DNA of 64,000 nucleotides, taken from contig CM036634.1 in the NCBI GenBank assembly GCA_020746105.1, forward strand, positions 124,001 to 188,000. The letters run 5' to 3'. Numbering within the stretch: position 1 is the stretch's first letter; each line of letters begins with the position of its first letter. This DNA is from Trogon surrucura. Lineage: Eukaryota > Chordata > Aves > Trogoniformes > Trogonidae. This document shows positions 10,346-22,675 of the stretch, one piece after another. The notes beneath the pieces are model-generated. The model was given only the letters and a program-made list of their open reading frames with translations, was not told where the DNA came from and made no database searches. Both the position numbers and the translations under genes were made by a program.

Positions 10346-12188
10346 ACGACGGGCCCACCCCCCCCCAGCTGCTCCCCCCTGCAGCCTGGCCTAATGCCAC
10401 CCTCTCAGCCCAGCGCTGGCTGCAGGAACCTTGTGCTTCCCTCCAGCTTTGGCACAGAAGCTCCACTTTGGTCCCCCTTCTGTCCATCTCTACGCCTGCT
10501 GGCACCCCAGCGGGGCCCCCAAGGGCTTGACCATGGGGGGTGGCAGAGGGGCTGGGGACAGTGACATTGACCCTCTTGACATCACCCCCTGGGTGGAGGG
10601 ATCTGCCCTGGCTGGTACCAGCATCCATGGGGTCATCAGTGACTGGGCTGGTGACACTGCCCAGGATGGTGGTACCATCCGTTGGGTCATTGATGACCCC
10701 GGTGATGTCCCTGCCCCGGAGGGGGCTCAATGTCCACAGGAGCTCCACGTCCGGGGGGGTCCCCCAGCCCCACGAGCCCCTGAAGGCAGCACCTCATGAA
10801 AAAGCAGAGCTGGGTCCCGCTGTGGCAGCGGCTGGTGGAGGCCGGCTGGTGTTCCTGCCCTGGCCGACGGTGACGCGCGGGTCAGAGCAGGCACCGCGCA
10901 GAGCCACGTGGAGACCTGGGCGGGTAACAGGGAGAGTGGCTCATGAGGGGCGAAAGGGGAGAGACAGCCCCAAGGAATCAGGCAATTCAGCCAGGCTTGC
11001 TCCCCTCCATGGCAGAACTGTCAGGGGGATGGGGGTGCTGGGGATGCATGTGGAGACCTGCCAGGAGGAGGAGACTCAAGGAGCCTCTTCTGCCCACAAA
11101 GCACCGCAGCCCCAGGAAGAAAACTGCTCCTGTCTGCAGCCTCTGAAGATCCTTTTTCCCCTCCTCTGTCCGTACTTCCCTTGCTTTACGCCCAAGGCCT
11201 GAATATGCAGCTTCTGCAGAGGCTGAACACCCTTGCACAGAGCCAGCACAGCCCACGCTGCATCGCTGCCCCGGTCGTTATCTGCCTGCAGGCGGTGGAG
11301 GGAGCGTGGGTGAGAGCCCCGGACTCAGGCGGCCACTGGGGTACGGAGCAGCCTGCCAGCAGAGCTGGGGCACTGGGGGATCCCTCTGGTTTCAGACGAG
11401 GGACCAGCCTTGGGGTGACGGCTGCCCTCGACCCCCTGAACCCAAGCAGCAGCAGGTTGGGGCAGGCTCCAGAGGAGGGGGAGGCCTGAGCCACGGCTGG
11501 GCCAGGAGCTCCTCCAGGAAACCCACGGAGCAGCAGAGCGGGCACAGACAGTTGTGGGTCTGAGCAGTCTCCTGCAAGCCTCTCCCCTTACACACCGTGT
11601 GACTACGAGCCAACCACATTGCCCCGTAGATACAATACAGCAGCCTAAGGGACCCTTCTGGAGCCCTCCTGGCCTGGCGGTGGGGCTGCCCGGCAGTGAC
11701 CTCCAGCAACGAGAGCTTTGACCAGCGACCCATCAATGGATGAGCCCAGGCTGAGCTCTTCCTGGAGGGCAACGGGGCTGCAGGCCAGGAAGCTCCCGCT
11801 GAGCAGGGACGCTGCTCCGTGTTAACAGAGTCGGAAGACGTCCCCACTTGATTGGGCAGAAACCCTAATTGCCATGGGACGGTTCCCAGGTGCTTCCGTG
11901 GTTTCTAGCAGATCAGCCGCCCTCGTGTCCGTGCTGCTGAGTGGATCTCCATCCCCCGCCTCCCCTGCGATGGCCGGGGTGCTGTGTGCAGCGGTGCGGG
12001 CACTTTTCAAACGCACGCCAGGGGACGTGGCACGTGGTGGAGCAGGCAGAAGGACCCCGCGGGCACTCTGTCCCTCAAACCTTGGCGTGCCACCCCCAGG
12101 CTTATCTCCAGCTGCCTGCTCTTGCCCCTTTCCCCCTTCAAATCTAGTTTAAAGCTCTGTCAGTGAGCCCGGAGTTCCACCACGACTG
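10346..12188. other. Unassigned upstream region of PHF7-like copy 2
   Basis: 1.8 kb between the env remnant and the promoter. It holds open frames on both strands up to 220 codons (10540-11202 plus) that match nothing I know and look compositional. It probably contains distal promoter sequence. Equivalent DNA lies at 22912-24753. Confidence 0.4.
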
Positions 12189-12253
12189 TGACATCACGGT
12201 GACATCACGCGCATGCAGCGCCGTGTCACAGACCCCCGGGACTGCATAAAAGG
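12189..12253 (+). promoter_or_regulatory. CRE-like/TATA promoter of PHF7-like copy 2
   Basis: Two TGACATCA boxes lie 11 bp apart (12189-12196 and 12200-12207), one helical turn, followed by CATAAAAGG at 12245-12253 as a TATA-like box. The start codon is at 12375. TGACATCA is a CREB/CREM/ATF-type site; a CRE plus a TATA-like box close to the start is common in spermatid genes, which would fit PHF7. Tissue specificity is inference. Confidence 0.6.
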
Positions 12254-12374
12254 CCACCGTGCGCCCCCCAGCTCAGTGGTGTGTTTGCCACGGGCGCTGG
12301 AGGCTCAGGAAGGTCTCTGACCGTACCGACGTCCCCACGCCCAGCGATCCGCTTTGGTGCAGTTCCGCGAGGAG

Positions 12375-14650
12375 ATGGAACTGAGGCCGCGGCGGCGCAA
12401 GATGCCGGAGGAGCAGGCAGGACCCTCCTCGCCTTGCCCGCCCAAGAAGCGCCAAGTCCCCAGGAACAGTGAGTGCCCGGAATCCTCTGCCGCTCACCTG
12501 CCCGAGGCCATTCTGCAGAGTGCCCGCTGGTGCAGGGGCGCTGGCTTCTCCCCCACCCTGCTCCCGCCGCTCCCCCCCCACCGGCCCCCTGGTGCGGCAC
12601 CGGGCTGACGGTGCTGTGGTCCCTTTGCAGCGTGCAGGCTGTGCTGGCGCAGTGACTGTGACCCCATGGTGGTCGGGGAGCTGTGCCGGCAGAACGGGAT
12701 CTGCGTCCACGAGAACTGCCTGGTGAGTCCCGGGGCTCGACGCCCCTGCTCCCCGACACCCCGCGCTGCCCAGCCCCGTGCCGCCGGCAGCCCCTGACAC
12801 GTGGCTTCTGCTGCCTCCCGCAGTACCTTGCCAGCGGGCTGCTGCAGAGAGGGGACCCCAGCCAGGAGGGCATTTACGGCTTCCTCGTCCCCGACATCCG
12901 GCAGGAGCTGAAGCGGGTGGCAGAGCAGGTGAGGCCGGGGGCATGTGTCCCCACCGCGCTCCCCACGCTGCGTGTCCAGCGCTGCCCAGGCCAGCAAGGC
13001 CCTGGGGAGCTCTGGCAGCGGGATACGAGCAAGCCCCCAGGTCCTCCTGGCTCCAAAAAGGCCCATTTCTGTGGGAATGGGGCACTTGGGGAGGAGGAGA
13101 GCGGGCTGTTATCAGCGGCCCGGTGTCACCAAACGTGGCGGGGCTGTGCTGGGCGAGGGCGAAGCGGGCTCCCCGGGAGCGTGCGGCGCTGACGCCGTGC
13201 CCCTCTTTGCCATCGTCCCCAGACGTGCTGCTTCTGCAAGCTGCCGGGCGCTTCCATCAGCTGTCGAGGCCAGCACAGCCGCCGCCCGAAGCTGTGGACG
13301 CGCCGGGGCCGGCGCTGTAACCGCACCTTCCACCTCCCCTGCGGCGCTGAGAAGGGCTGCATCTGCCAGTTCTTCGGGGAGTTCAGGTGAGCGCAGCCGT
13401 CCCGCGGGGCCGGGACTGGGGCCGGGGCGGAGGAGGGCTGGGGCTGAGCTGTCACCTCCATCCCACAGGTCCTTCTGCCAGCAGCACCGGCCACAGCAGC
13501 GGCGGGTGCGGATGCAGGCGGTGCAGCAGGGCCAGACGCCCTGCCTCATCTGCATGGAGCCGATGGTGGCGCGGCCCTGCTATGACACCCTCGTGTGTCC
13601 CGTCTGCGGAGCCGGGTCCCACCGCCGCTGCATCCAGGTAAGCGGCATCGCTCCGGGTGGGCCCTGGCGTGACCATCGGCCCTGTTGCCCCCCTGTCACC
13701 CAGCTCCGGGGCTGCCAACAGGACCCCCCGGCGCTGACGCTGACACCGTCTCTGCCCCAGGCGCAGGCGCTGCACTCTGGCCTCCAGCGGTTCTGCTGCC
13801 CGCACTGCCGGGACGTGGACACCTTCAGGCCCGAAATGCTCCACCAGGGCGTCAGGATCCCCGACAGGTCAGTGCCCTCTCCGCCCGGTCCTTCCCTCTG
13901 CGCCGGCTGCTCCGGCCACTCCCTTCGTGTGTCCCCGGGGGCCGGCGGGCTGTCCCCTGCGCCCCCGGGGCTGAGCGCTGCTCTGCTCCGCTCCGCTCCG
14001 GCAGGGAGGCGTCCTGGGAGGAGGACTGGGTCTTTGAGGAACCCGCCGAGTGGCACAGCCCCTGTGACGCCCACTGGTGCCTGTGCCCGCTGGGACGAGA
14101 GCACGTGGAGGTGTCCGGGTGAGTGCGGGGGCCCCGTCCCACAGGCCCAGCGAGGAGACGCCGCCGTGGTCTCCTCCTTGGGGCGAGGCTGGAGGGTCCC
14201 TGGAGACCGAGCTGCGCGAGGCGCGGGCTGAGTGCCGGCAGCCCAGCCTCAGCTGAGCAGGGTGGCGTGGGCTCAGCACAGCGGCAGGGCTGGCAGCCCA
14301 CGGCTCGGGGGCCTTTGGTGGCAGCGGCTCTGTTGCTCCCTCAGGCCCTGGAGCCTTGTGATGTGCCGCTCCTGTGCCTCCCGCGGGATCCACCAGTTCT
14401 GCGCCGCCCGCGGGGAAGATGTCGGCTTCTGGGAGTGCGAGGACTGCGGCGGCAGCGACACCGGTGAGGGGAGGGTTGCAGCCAGCAGGGACAGGCTCCC
14501 CAGCGGCCACGTGGCCAGCACAGCCCCCTGGGCCGTGGGGACAGGCGCGGGGCTGTGAGCTGGGGCGGGAGGGAGGGAGCGTGCTGTGAGCTGGCTGTGC
14601 TCAGCATCTCCCTGTCCCTTGCCTCTCGCCCAGGCGCAGCCCACGGGTAG
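12375..14650 (+). CDS. PHF7-like PHD/RING-type protein, copy 2 (intact)
   Basis: Nine coding exons: 12375-12468, 12631-12722, 12824-12928, 13223-13386, 13469-13637, 13761-13867, 14005-14118, 14345-14463, 14634-14650. Phases join perfectly to 981 nt, 326 aa. All introns are GT-AG. ATG 12375 is the first in frame and follows the TATA-like box by about 125 nt. Residues 1-31 are basic; then come pre-PHD plus PHD (extended PHD, to about residue 160), a RING-like cysteine module (about 170-245) and a C-terminal PHD-like module (about 255-320). PHF7 in mammals is a testis histone reader and E3 ligase of 381 aa; this copy lacks most of its C-terminal tail. G2E3 is the nearest alternative, but no HECT domain is present. 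Compared with copy 1 it has Thr for Arg at the start of exon 4, Asn, Ile, Met and His changes. Confidence 0.88.
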
Positions 14651-15121
14651 AGGAGGCCGGCGCCCTCGCACCCAGGACACCCCGGCAGCTGAGTGCCCGC
14701 CCAGCCCCACCCCGCCGACCTTCCCGTTGGCCCCGCAGGGGCTGCCGGGCCCTTTCCCAAAGGAGAGCCGGCACGGGCACTGTCGCCCCGTGGGGACGTG
14801 CTGGCTGGCCCTGGAGCCGAGCCCGAGGTGGGGAGGGGACGCGCCTCAGGAGCTGCTGAGGGGAAGAGCAGGGGAGCCGGGGTGCCAGGAGGGCTCCAGG
14901 ACGACTCAGGTGGAGAAGAGAGTGCGAAGCTTGTCTCCCGTGAGAGGGACCCCACAGTGGCCCTGGGGAAGCGCCAAGAGTCCTCCCCTGGAGCGAAGAC
15001 GCAGCGCCGGAACCAACGTCAGCTGAAGCGACCTCAAGCCCCGTTCCCCGTCCCCCTGCACCGCTCGGGGGGAGGACGTGGAGAAACCGGGGCTGGTGTT
15101 GAGCCCGGGAAGAAGGGACTG

Positions 15122-15322
15122 ATTTGTTCCTTTAATAAATCGGACTCATTGCCCCAAAATCGAGTCTGTTTTTGCCCGGGGTGGTAAACGCAAGTGATCT
15201 CCCTGTCCTCGTCTCGCACCTTGAGCCCTTTGATATATTTTCTCCCTCTGTCTAGCGGAGAAGGGGGGGTGAGAGAGCGGCTGTGTGGGTACCCGGCTGC
15301 TGGCCAGGGTCAGAGCACGACA
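15122..15322 (+). mobile_element. LTR-tail-like segment, unit 2
   Basis: Unit 2 copy of the LTR-tail-like segment described for 2555-2755, covering the poly(A) signal of PHF7-like copy 2. Confidence 0.45.
15134..15139 (+). terminator. Poly(A) signal AATAAA, PHF7-like copy 2
   Basis: Equivalent of the copy 1 signal, 484 nt past the stop at 14648-14650. Confidence 0.6.
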
Positions 15323-16171
15323 CCTTTGCATGAAGTCTGTACAGAGAAAGGAGAGAAAGCGGTTTATAAACATTGCAGAGTTGAGCCTGGACATTCTGCT
15401 GCTGCTGCCCAGAGCCCCACGTTACGTCAAAAGGGAGGGCAACTCAGTTTAGCAGAAACTAAACCCCCAGTTTAGGACAAGCGTCCCAGCTTGCCCTCAG
15501 ATATCAGAGGGCTGCAGGCAGCTGGGCTTAGGTTCCCAGTGATGCCCAGTTCAGGGTTAATATTCCAGGCTACTGGTGCAACGCACCCACGTGCCTTCGA
15601 TCTGGCAGCGCCCCTGGACACCCACGGCCAGCCTTCATGAGAGCTGCGGCATTCCCTCCCGAGCTCACACGGCCACACGCAGCGTGCCGGTGCCAGCAGG
15701 GGCTCACACGGCCCGATGGGAATGAAACAATCCTCAGGGTAGTGACAGATACACAAATTCGTTTTGATTGCCAGCGCCAGAGACTGACTGCAGAGCACGT
15801 GCAAAAGTCGCAGATGGAATTGATTACGAGCAGCTCTGTAAAGATTTCCCGAGTATCCCGGGGCAGCACTTGGTGAGAGCGAGTGTTCGGACCTTGCCCA
15901 AAGGCGTCCGAAGGGGGGCAAGAGAGGCTCAGCCCCTCGACTGATCCCAGGGCTCAGAGGTGGCTGGTGGTGACGCCTTCCCTGACTGTGCTGGTATCTT
16001 CCCTGAAGTTTCCCCTCTCTTGGGCCGTTTTTGTATCATTTGTTGCCTTTCAGGTGGGGCTGGAGTGACTCTAGTCATGCACATCTTGATTGTGATTGGT
16101 GCGAATTTTCCTCACTTGGCGTTGGAAGGTATAGACCAGAAAAACTCAGTGCGCGAGCTCAGTGAGGGGTG

Positions 16172-17566
16172 GTGTCAACAAACAAGGGAAGCTTGAAGCC
16201 ACGATGCAGCAGGAAAACGATGACACGGTGGCAATTACAGAAAGGTGGTGGGATGCCTCACACGACTGGAGCGCCACAAGCGATGGCTACAAGCTCTTCA
16301 GGAGGGACAGACAGGGAGGGAGAAGCAGTGGAGCGGCCCTGTATGTTTGGGAGGGCTATGGAAGCTCAGAAGTCAAGTCCGGCCATGATGGGATCGAGCG
16401 TGTTTGGATTAGGTTCAGGGCCAAGAGAGCTGATGTTGCTGGGGGGTTTCTGCTATAGACCTCCCAACCGGAGCAGTGGGGTGGACGAAGCTTTCGACAG
16501 GCAATTGGGAGGGATCTCGCGGTCACTTGCCGTTGCGCTTTTGGGAGACTTTAGCCTCCCAGGTCTCTGCTGGGAATACAGCTGAGCAGAGGGGGAACAA
16601 TCCAGGAGGCTCCTGGAGCGTGTGGAGGAAAACGTCCTCACACAGCTGGTAAGGGAACGGCCCAGGGAAGGCGCCTGCTGGACCTCCTGTTTGTGAACAG
16701 AGAAGGTCGAGTGGAGGATGTGGCTGCTGGAGGCCGTGTGGGGAGCGGCAACCCTGAAATGATCAGGTTCTCTCTTCTTAGAAACGTGAGGAGGGGAGAC
16801 AGCAAAACTGTCACCGGGCACTTCAGAAGGGCAGACTTGGATTTGTTTGGGAGCCTGTTTGATAGACTAGCTTGGGAGTCAGGTTTGAAGGGTGTGGGAG
16901 TCCAGGAAGGCTGGACACTTCTTCAGGAGGAAATCTCAAAGGCACGGGACCAGGCCATCCCCACGTGCCCGAAGACAAGCCGGTGGCAGACAAGACCGGC
17001 CTGGCTAAATAGGGCCATTTGGCTGAAAGTCAAGGAGAAAAGGAGAGCTTGTGGCCTCTGGAAGAAGGGGCAGGCCACTCACCATGAGTACAAGGATAAC
17101 GTTCGCTTACGCAGGGAGAGACTTAGGAGCTCCGAAGCCCAGCTAGAACTCCATCTGGCTTTCAAAGGAAAGGGCAGCAAGAAAAGCTTCCGTAAATGTA
17201 CTAATAAGAAAGACCAAGGAGAGCCTCCAACCCCTGCTAGACCCAGGAGGAGATACAGTGGCAAAGGACGAGGATGTGGCTGAGGTGCTCAGTGCCTCCA
17301 TGCCTCAGTCTTTACCATCAGAAACACCTGTACTGAGGGAAGCCAGCCCCCCGAGCCAAGAGACGAGGGCCAGGAGCAAAACGTCCCCGCCACGATCCAG
17401 GAGGAGACGGTCAGGGACCTGCTGCTCCACATCGATGTCCACAGATCGACGGGGCCAGCCGGGACTCGCCCCAGAGCAGTGAGAGAGCTGGCAGGGCTGC
17501 TCCCCAAGGCACTGGACTAGATGATCTCTGGAGGTCCCTTCCACCCCCTGACATTCTGTGAGTCCG
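16172..17566 (+). mobile_element. CR1 LINE, internally deleted, unit 2
   Basis: Unit 2 copy of the deleted CR1 (endonuclease and linker retained, RT absent, 3' end present). Confidence 0.88.
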
Positions 17567-17569
17567 TGA

Positions 17570-17829
17570 ATGCTGAGGCGACTGGAGGGTAAGTCCTGTG
17601 AAGAGAGGCTGAGGGAGCTGGGGCTGTTCCGCCTGGAGAAGAGGAGGCTGAGGGGAGACCCCCTCACCCTCTACAACCAGCTGGCAGGCAGCTGTGGGGA
17701 GACGGGGGTTGGCCTCTCCTCCCTAGTGAAGAGCGACGGGACAAGCGGGAGCGGGTTCAAGCGGCGCCAGGGGAGGTTCGGGTGGGATGTCGGGACAAAG
17801 TGCTTCCCCGAAAGGCAAGGCCTGCGCGG
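17570..17829 (+). mobile_element. CR1 3' fragment, unit 2
   Basis: Unit 2 copy of the fragment at 5003-5262. Confidence 0.75.
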
Positions 17830-18271
17830 GCAGCGGTAAGAGCGGCTGTTCTCGGGGCCGCTGGGCGCCTGAGGCGAGAGGGGCCGTTGCCGGGGCCGGG
17901 TGAGCTGAGGCAGCGCGCGGGAGCCGGCGCTGAGCGGGAACCGCGCGAGGCGGGCGCCAGGGACGTCGGCGGGGAGGAAACCGGACGGCGCGAGACTCGG
18001 AAGCGGCCGGAGCCGTCCGGCCCCTCCGGGAGAGCGGCGCGAGCGAAGGGGAGGGCAGGGGCGGAGCTGCCGGGCTCCCGGGGGTGCTTGCGGGGGCGCG
18101 GGGGCCGCGGGCCCCGGGCAAAAGCCGCCCCGAGGAGGAGTGCGGGGACCCAGACAGTGCTCCGGCACAAGGACGCAGCTGCGCAGGCTGCCGGCTGCGG
18201 GGAGGGCCTGGGCCTGGGCCTCCCCGAGGCTGCAGCTGAGGGGGCCGTGTGAGGGGCGGTGTCGCGTGACA
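17830..18271. other. CpG-rich block, unit 2
   Basis: Same block as 5263-5705, one G shorter in a run near 17937. Confidence 0.5.
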
Positions 18272-18317
18272 GGTCTGTGGCTGTGAGAGGCACGAACCCC
18301 AGCCGAGCACCTGCTTG

Positions 18318-18380
18318 TTTCAGAGCCCCGCTAAGGACTTGCCCTGAGTTTTCAGAGCCCCACTAAGGACTTGCCCTGAG
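18318..18380. repeat. 31-bp direct duplication, unit 2
   Basis: Unit 2 copy at 18318-18348 and 18350-18380; intact, and continues into the sequence that is lost in unit 3. Confidence 0.9.
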
Positions 18381-19001
18381 ACAATTTGCAAGGTAGCCAA
18401 CAAGAGGTAATTTATTAAAGCGACGGGTACAAGATTCGGAGTTGCCGTTGATAAATTCACTCTCTGCCATAGCGCTAATATATGGTAATAATGCCAGCAA
18501 AATACTATCCCGCGTATTACACACCAAGAGGTGGAAGCGCCGTTCTTAGCAAGAAGGCGTCCCTGTCTTGGGTGAAGGAGAAGGAGCACAGCCCGTCGAC
18601 TGCCTCTTCCTCTTCTGGGGTCTTCTCCCTCCAACCACACCCCGCCTCTGTGCTCCTTACGCACTATCTTTCCCCCTCCCCGGGGTGGCATTCAGCAGGA
18701 TTTGAGCAAAGAGTGGGTGACTATAGTCATAGAGGGATATTAAGGTTAAAATTTTCACTCTAGGCCCTGTGGCCTTCAGGATTTTGTTTCGAAGCAGCTT
18801 ATCTATTTGCAGGATGATGTTCACACCGTTAGTCTCCGTGCAGCCTTGCTCCTTAGCCCAAACGGGGCCGTCCTGGCACCACCAGACTCCCTCCTTGGGC
18901 TGGTTCTCACTGTGTAGGCCGTGTTTTTCTCCGCTCTCAGGGGCTGCACAACAGATAAGCGAACACCTGCGCTCAGCAAGTCTGAAACCCTCAGGCTAAA
19001 G
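18381..19001 (-). mobile_element. Possible LTR-like segment, unit 2
   Basis: Unit 2 copy of 5815-6435. Absent from unit 3, which stops just before it. Confidence 0.25.
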
Positions 19002-19017
19002 TATCACAGGCGGTCAG

Positions 19018-19944
19018 TTGGACGACCTTCTCTGCCTCGTGGCAGAGCTCAAGGAAGAAGCGGAGAGGCTGAGGAGCATCAGGGAGTGTGAAAGAGAGAC
19101 AGATTGGTGGAGCCACTCCCCGAGGCACGCACAGCAAGCTCCACACGCCGCGGGGGATCCCCTCCCGTCTGGCCATGGGGCCAAAGGAGGGGACCCAAGA
19201 GATGGGGGGCAATGGAAACGGGTCCTGGCTCGGAGAGGCAGGCGAGTCCCCGCCCGGCCTCCCTCCCCTGCCCAGTTGCCTCTGCAGAGCAAGTGTGGGG
19301 CTCTGGAACAGGAGAGCCAAGGAAGTGAAGAGGCGGATGGATGTGCACCCATGGGGCTGACCACGCTGAGCGAGTCAGCCCCGTGCATCAGGACCAGCCC
19401 AACTAAAAGGAAAAGGAGGGCACTTGTCATTGCCGACTCCATCCTGCCGGGATCGGAGGGTCCCATCTGCCGCCCGCGCCCAGCCCGCAGGGAAGGCTGT
19501 TGCCTCCCTGGAGCTCAGATTAGGGACATTACCAAAACACTCCCCAGTGTGGTGCGTCCCGCTGATTACTACCCACTGCTGGTTGTCCAGGCTGGCAGTG
19601 ATGGGATCACACAAAGGGGTACAAAGAGAATGAAAAAGGACTTTGAGTCACTGGGCCGGTTGATCAAAGGGTCGGAGGCACAGGTGGTTTTCTCTTCTAT
19701 CCCTTCAGTAGCAGGCAGGAATACTGAAAGGGACAGGAAAGTACGTGCAGTTAATGCGTGGCTTAAAGGCTGGTGCCGCCAGCAACATTTTGGGTTCTGT
19801 GGTCATGGGGAAGTTTACGCGGCACCGGGCGTGAGAGATAGAGATGGAGTGGGGCTGTCTCAGAGAGGGAGGAGAATTCTTGCTGGTGAGCTGGCGGGAT
19901 TAATCGATAGGGCTTTAAACCAGGTTGGAGGGGGAAGGGGATAA
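19018..19944 (+). pseudogene. CR1 ORF1 (esterase-like), unit 2
   Basis: Encodes the same 308 residues as the unit 1 copy without one amino-acid difference. Confidence 0.8.
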
Positions 19945-21075
19945 AACCCGGCTCACTACAGACGAGCCGGGGGGAAGTATCCCAGGGTGAAGTGTCAAAA
20001 CAACGGCCCTGCTTAAGTGCATCCACTCCAACACGGATGGCACAAGCAACGGGAACAGATGCTTCTCCATTACATCTCCTAAGTGTCTGTAAACCGATGC
20101 CAGAAGCATGGGGAATAAGCAGGGGGAACTAGAAATCTGTGTGCGGTGGGAGAGCTACGATCTCAGCGCGATTACAGAGCCGTGGTGGGACAACTCCCCA
20201 GATATTTGCTGGAACAAGGCCGGCACAGCAGCCACCCGCAGTCCAGGAGGTTCCTCCAGTGCATCGATGAGAACTTCTTGATGCAAATGGTGGATGAGCC
20301 GACCAGGAGAGGAGCTGCTGGACCTTGTGCTCACCAAGAAGGAAGGTCTGACTGAGGCAGTGAGGGCTGAGGGCAATCTTGGCTGCAGCGGCCATGAGAT
20401 GGTGGAGTTCAGGATCTCGTGCGGTAGGAACAGAACACCAAGCAGGATCGCAGCTCTGGACTGCAGCAGGGCCCACTTTGGCCTCTTCAAGCAATTGCTG
20501 GGGGAAACCCCATGGGACAGGGAGCTGGAAGGTAAAGGGGCCCAAGAGAGTTGGTCAGTATTCAAGGACCACTTCTTCCAGGCCCAGGATCGGTGCATCC
20601 CAACACGTAGGAAATCAAGAAAGAGATCCAGGAGACCTGCGTGGTTAACCAGGGATCTGCTGGGCAGACGCAGGTGGAAGGGGAGGGTGTATAAGTTGTG
20701 GAAGGAAGGGCTGGCCACTTGGGTGGGGTTTAGGACTGCTGTCAGGGAATGTAAGGAGGCAATTAGAAAAGCTAAGGCCTCCTTGGAATTAAACCTTGCA
20801 GAGGAGGTCAAGGACAACAGAAAGGGCTGCTTCAAATACATTGCCGACAAAAATAATCCCAGAGGCGATGTCGGCCCTCTGGTGAATGGGGTGGGTGCCC
20901 TGGAGACAGAGGACAGAAAGAAGGCAGAGTTGCTGAATGTCTTCTTTGCCTCTGTCTACACCGTTGGAGACTGTCCTCAAGAGCCCCAGAGGAAGTCAGG
21001 ATAAAGGAGGAGTTTGCCCTGGTTGGGGAGGACGGGGTTAGGGATCAGTTTGAACCCTGGAACATCCATAAATCC

Positions 21076-21825
21076 ATGGGCCCTGATGGGATGCACCCGC
21101 GGGTGCTGAGGGAGCTGGCGGGAGTCATTGCCAGGCCACTCTCCCTCATCTTGGGTAAGTCGTGGGGAACAGGTGAGGTGCCTGAGGACTGGAGGACAGC
21201 GAATGTCACGGCAGTCTGTAAGCAGGGCAGGAAGGAGGACCCGGGTAACTACAGACCGGTCAGCCTCACCTCCAGCCCTGGAAAGGTGATGGAACATCTT
21301 ATCCTTGGCGCTGTCTCTGGGCCTATCAAGGATAAGAAGGTTATTAGGAGCAGTCAGCAGGGCTTTGCCAAGGGGAAGTCATGTCTGACCAACATGAGAG
21401 CCTTTTGTGAAGACATAACCAGGTGGATGGATGGTGGCCGTGCAGTGGATGTGGTCTGTCTGGACATGAGCAAGCCCTTTGACACCATCTCCCACAGCAT
21501 CGTCATAGGGAAACTGAGGCAGTGTGGTCTGGATGACCGAGCAGTGAGGTGGGTCGGGAACTGGTTGACGGGAAGAAGCCAGAGAGTTGTGGTCGCTGGG
21601 GCAGAGTCTGGCTGGAGGCCTGTGTCTAGTGGGGTCCCTCAGGGGTCAGTGCTGGGGCCGGTGCTGTTCAACATATTCATCAATGACCTGGACGAGGGAT
21701 CAGAGAGTGTTGTCAGCAAGTTTGCTGAGGACACAAAACAGGAAGGAGGGGCTGACACCCCAGCAGCCTGTGCTGCCATTCAGAGAGACCTGGACAGGCT
21801 GGAGGGCTGGGCGGGAGAAATTTAA
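21076..21825 (+). pseudogene. CR1 reverse transcriptase remnant, unit 2
   Basis: Unit 2 copy; same FAED substitution and frame break. It differs from unit 1 by two residues in the RT core. Confidence 0.88.
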
Positions 21826-22675
21826 TGAAGTTCAACAAGGGCAAGTGTAGAGTTTTGCACCTGGGAAAGAACAACCCCATGTGCCAGCACAGGCTGGGGA
21901 CTGCCCTGCTGGAGAGCAGCGCGGGGGAAAGGGCCCTGGGGGTGCTGGTGGGCAGCAGGATGGCCATGAGCCAGCAGTGTGCCCTCGTGGCCAAGAAGGC
22001 CAAGGGCATCCTGGGGTGTGTTAGAAGGGAGTGGCTGGTAGGTGGAGAGAGGTCCTCCTGCCCCCCTGCTCTGCCCTGGTGAGGCCACATCGGGAATATT
22101 GTGTCCAGTTCTCGGCCCCTCAGCTCCAGAGAGACAGGGAACTGCTGGAGAGAGTCCAGCGCAGCCACAGGGATGATGGAGGGAGTGGAGCATCTCCCTG
22201 GTGAGGAGAGGCTGAAGGAGCTGGGGCTCTTTAGCTTGGAGGAGACTGAGGGGTGACCTCATTAACGTTTATAAATATGTCAAGGGGGAGTGTCAGGAGG
22301 ACGGAGTCGGGCTCTTTTCAGCGGCGTCCATTGACAGGACAAGGGGCAATGGGTGCAAGCTGGAACATAGGAGGTTCCATAAAAATATTAGAAAAAACTT
22401 TTTCCCTGTGAGGGTGACAGAGCCCTGGCACAGGCTGCTCCGGGACGGTGTGGAAGTCTCCTGCTCTGGAGACATTCAAAACCTGTCTGGATGCGTTCCT
22501 GTGTGACCTAGTGCAGGTGATCCTGCTCTGGCAGGGGGCTGGACTAGATGATCTTTTGAGGTCCCTTCCACCCCCTGACATTCTGTGATTCTGTGATTCT
22601 GTGACCCTGAGAGCCTGGGAACACGTTACGTTATCATGAGCCAAGAAACCAGGCAACCTGGGATGGCCCTTTCCC

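Larger units (their letters stand above)
1..12558 (+). repeat. Tandem array unit 1 (PHF7-like unit)
   Basis: The sequence from base 1 is repeated with about 99% identity starting at 12559. The unit holds one PHF7-like gene followed by transposon debris in fixed order. The window opens within intron 1 of the gene, so the array extends to the left. Its length is about 12.56 kb; unit 2 is about 12.59 kb. Differences are scattered single-base changes plus short indels, for example a 10-bp expansion of a CTCCG run in intron 6 of units 2 and 3. Confidence 0.97.
19002..22606 (+). mobile_element. CR1 LINE, near full length but dead, unit 2
   Basis: Unit 2 copy with the same endonuclease deletion, FAED box and frameshift, showing that the element was already dead before the unit was duplicated. 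The RT motif reads [10 protein letters not shown] here and [10 protein letters not shown] in unit 1. Confidence 0.93.

Noticed and set aside
10540-11202. 220-codon plus-strand frame in the array upstream region
   Set aside because: Similar frames are open on the minus strand at the same place, no family resemblance was seen, and no promoter or splice context supports it.
12945-14231. 428-codon open frame across PHF7-like exons 4-7
   Set aside because: It joins introns and exons in mixed frames. Conserved cysteine motifs appear in the order expected only after splicing, so it is not a separate gene.
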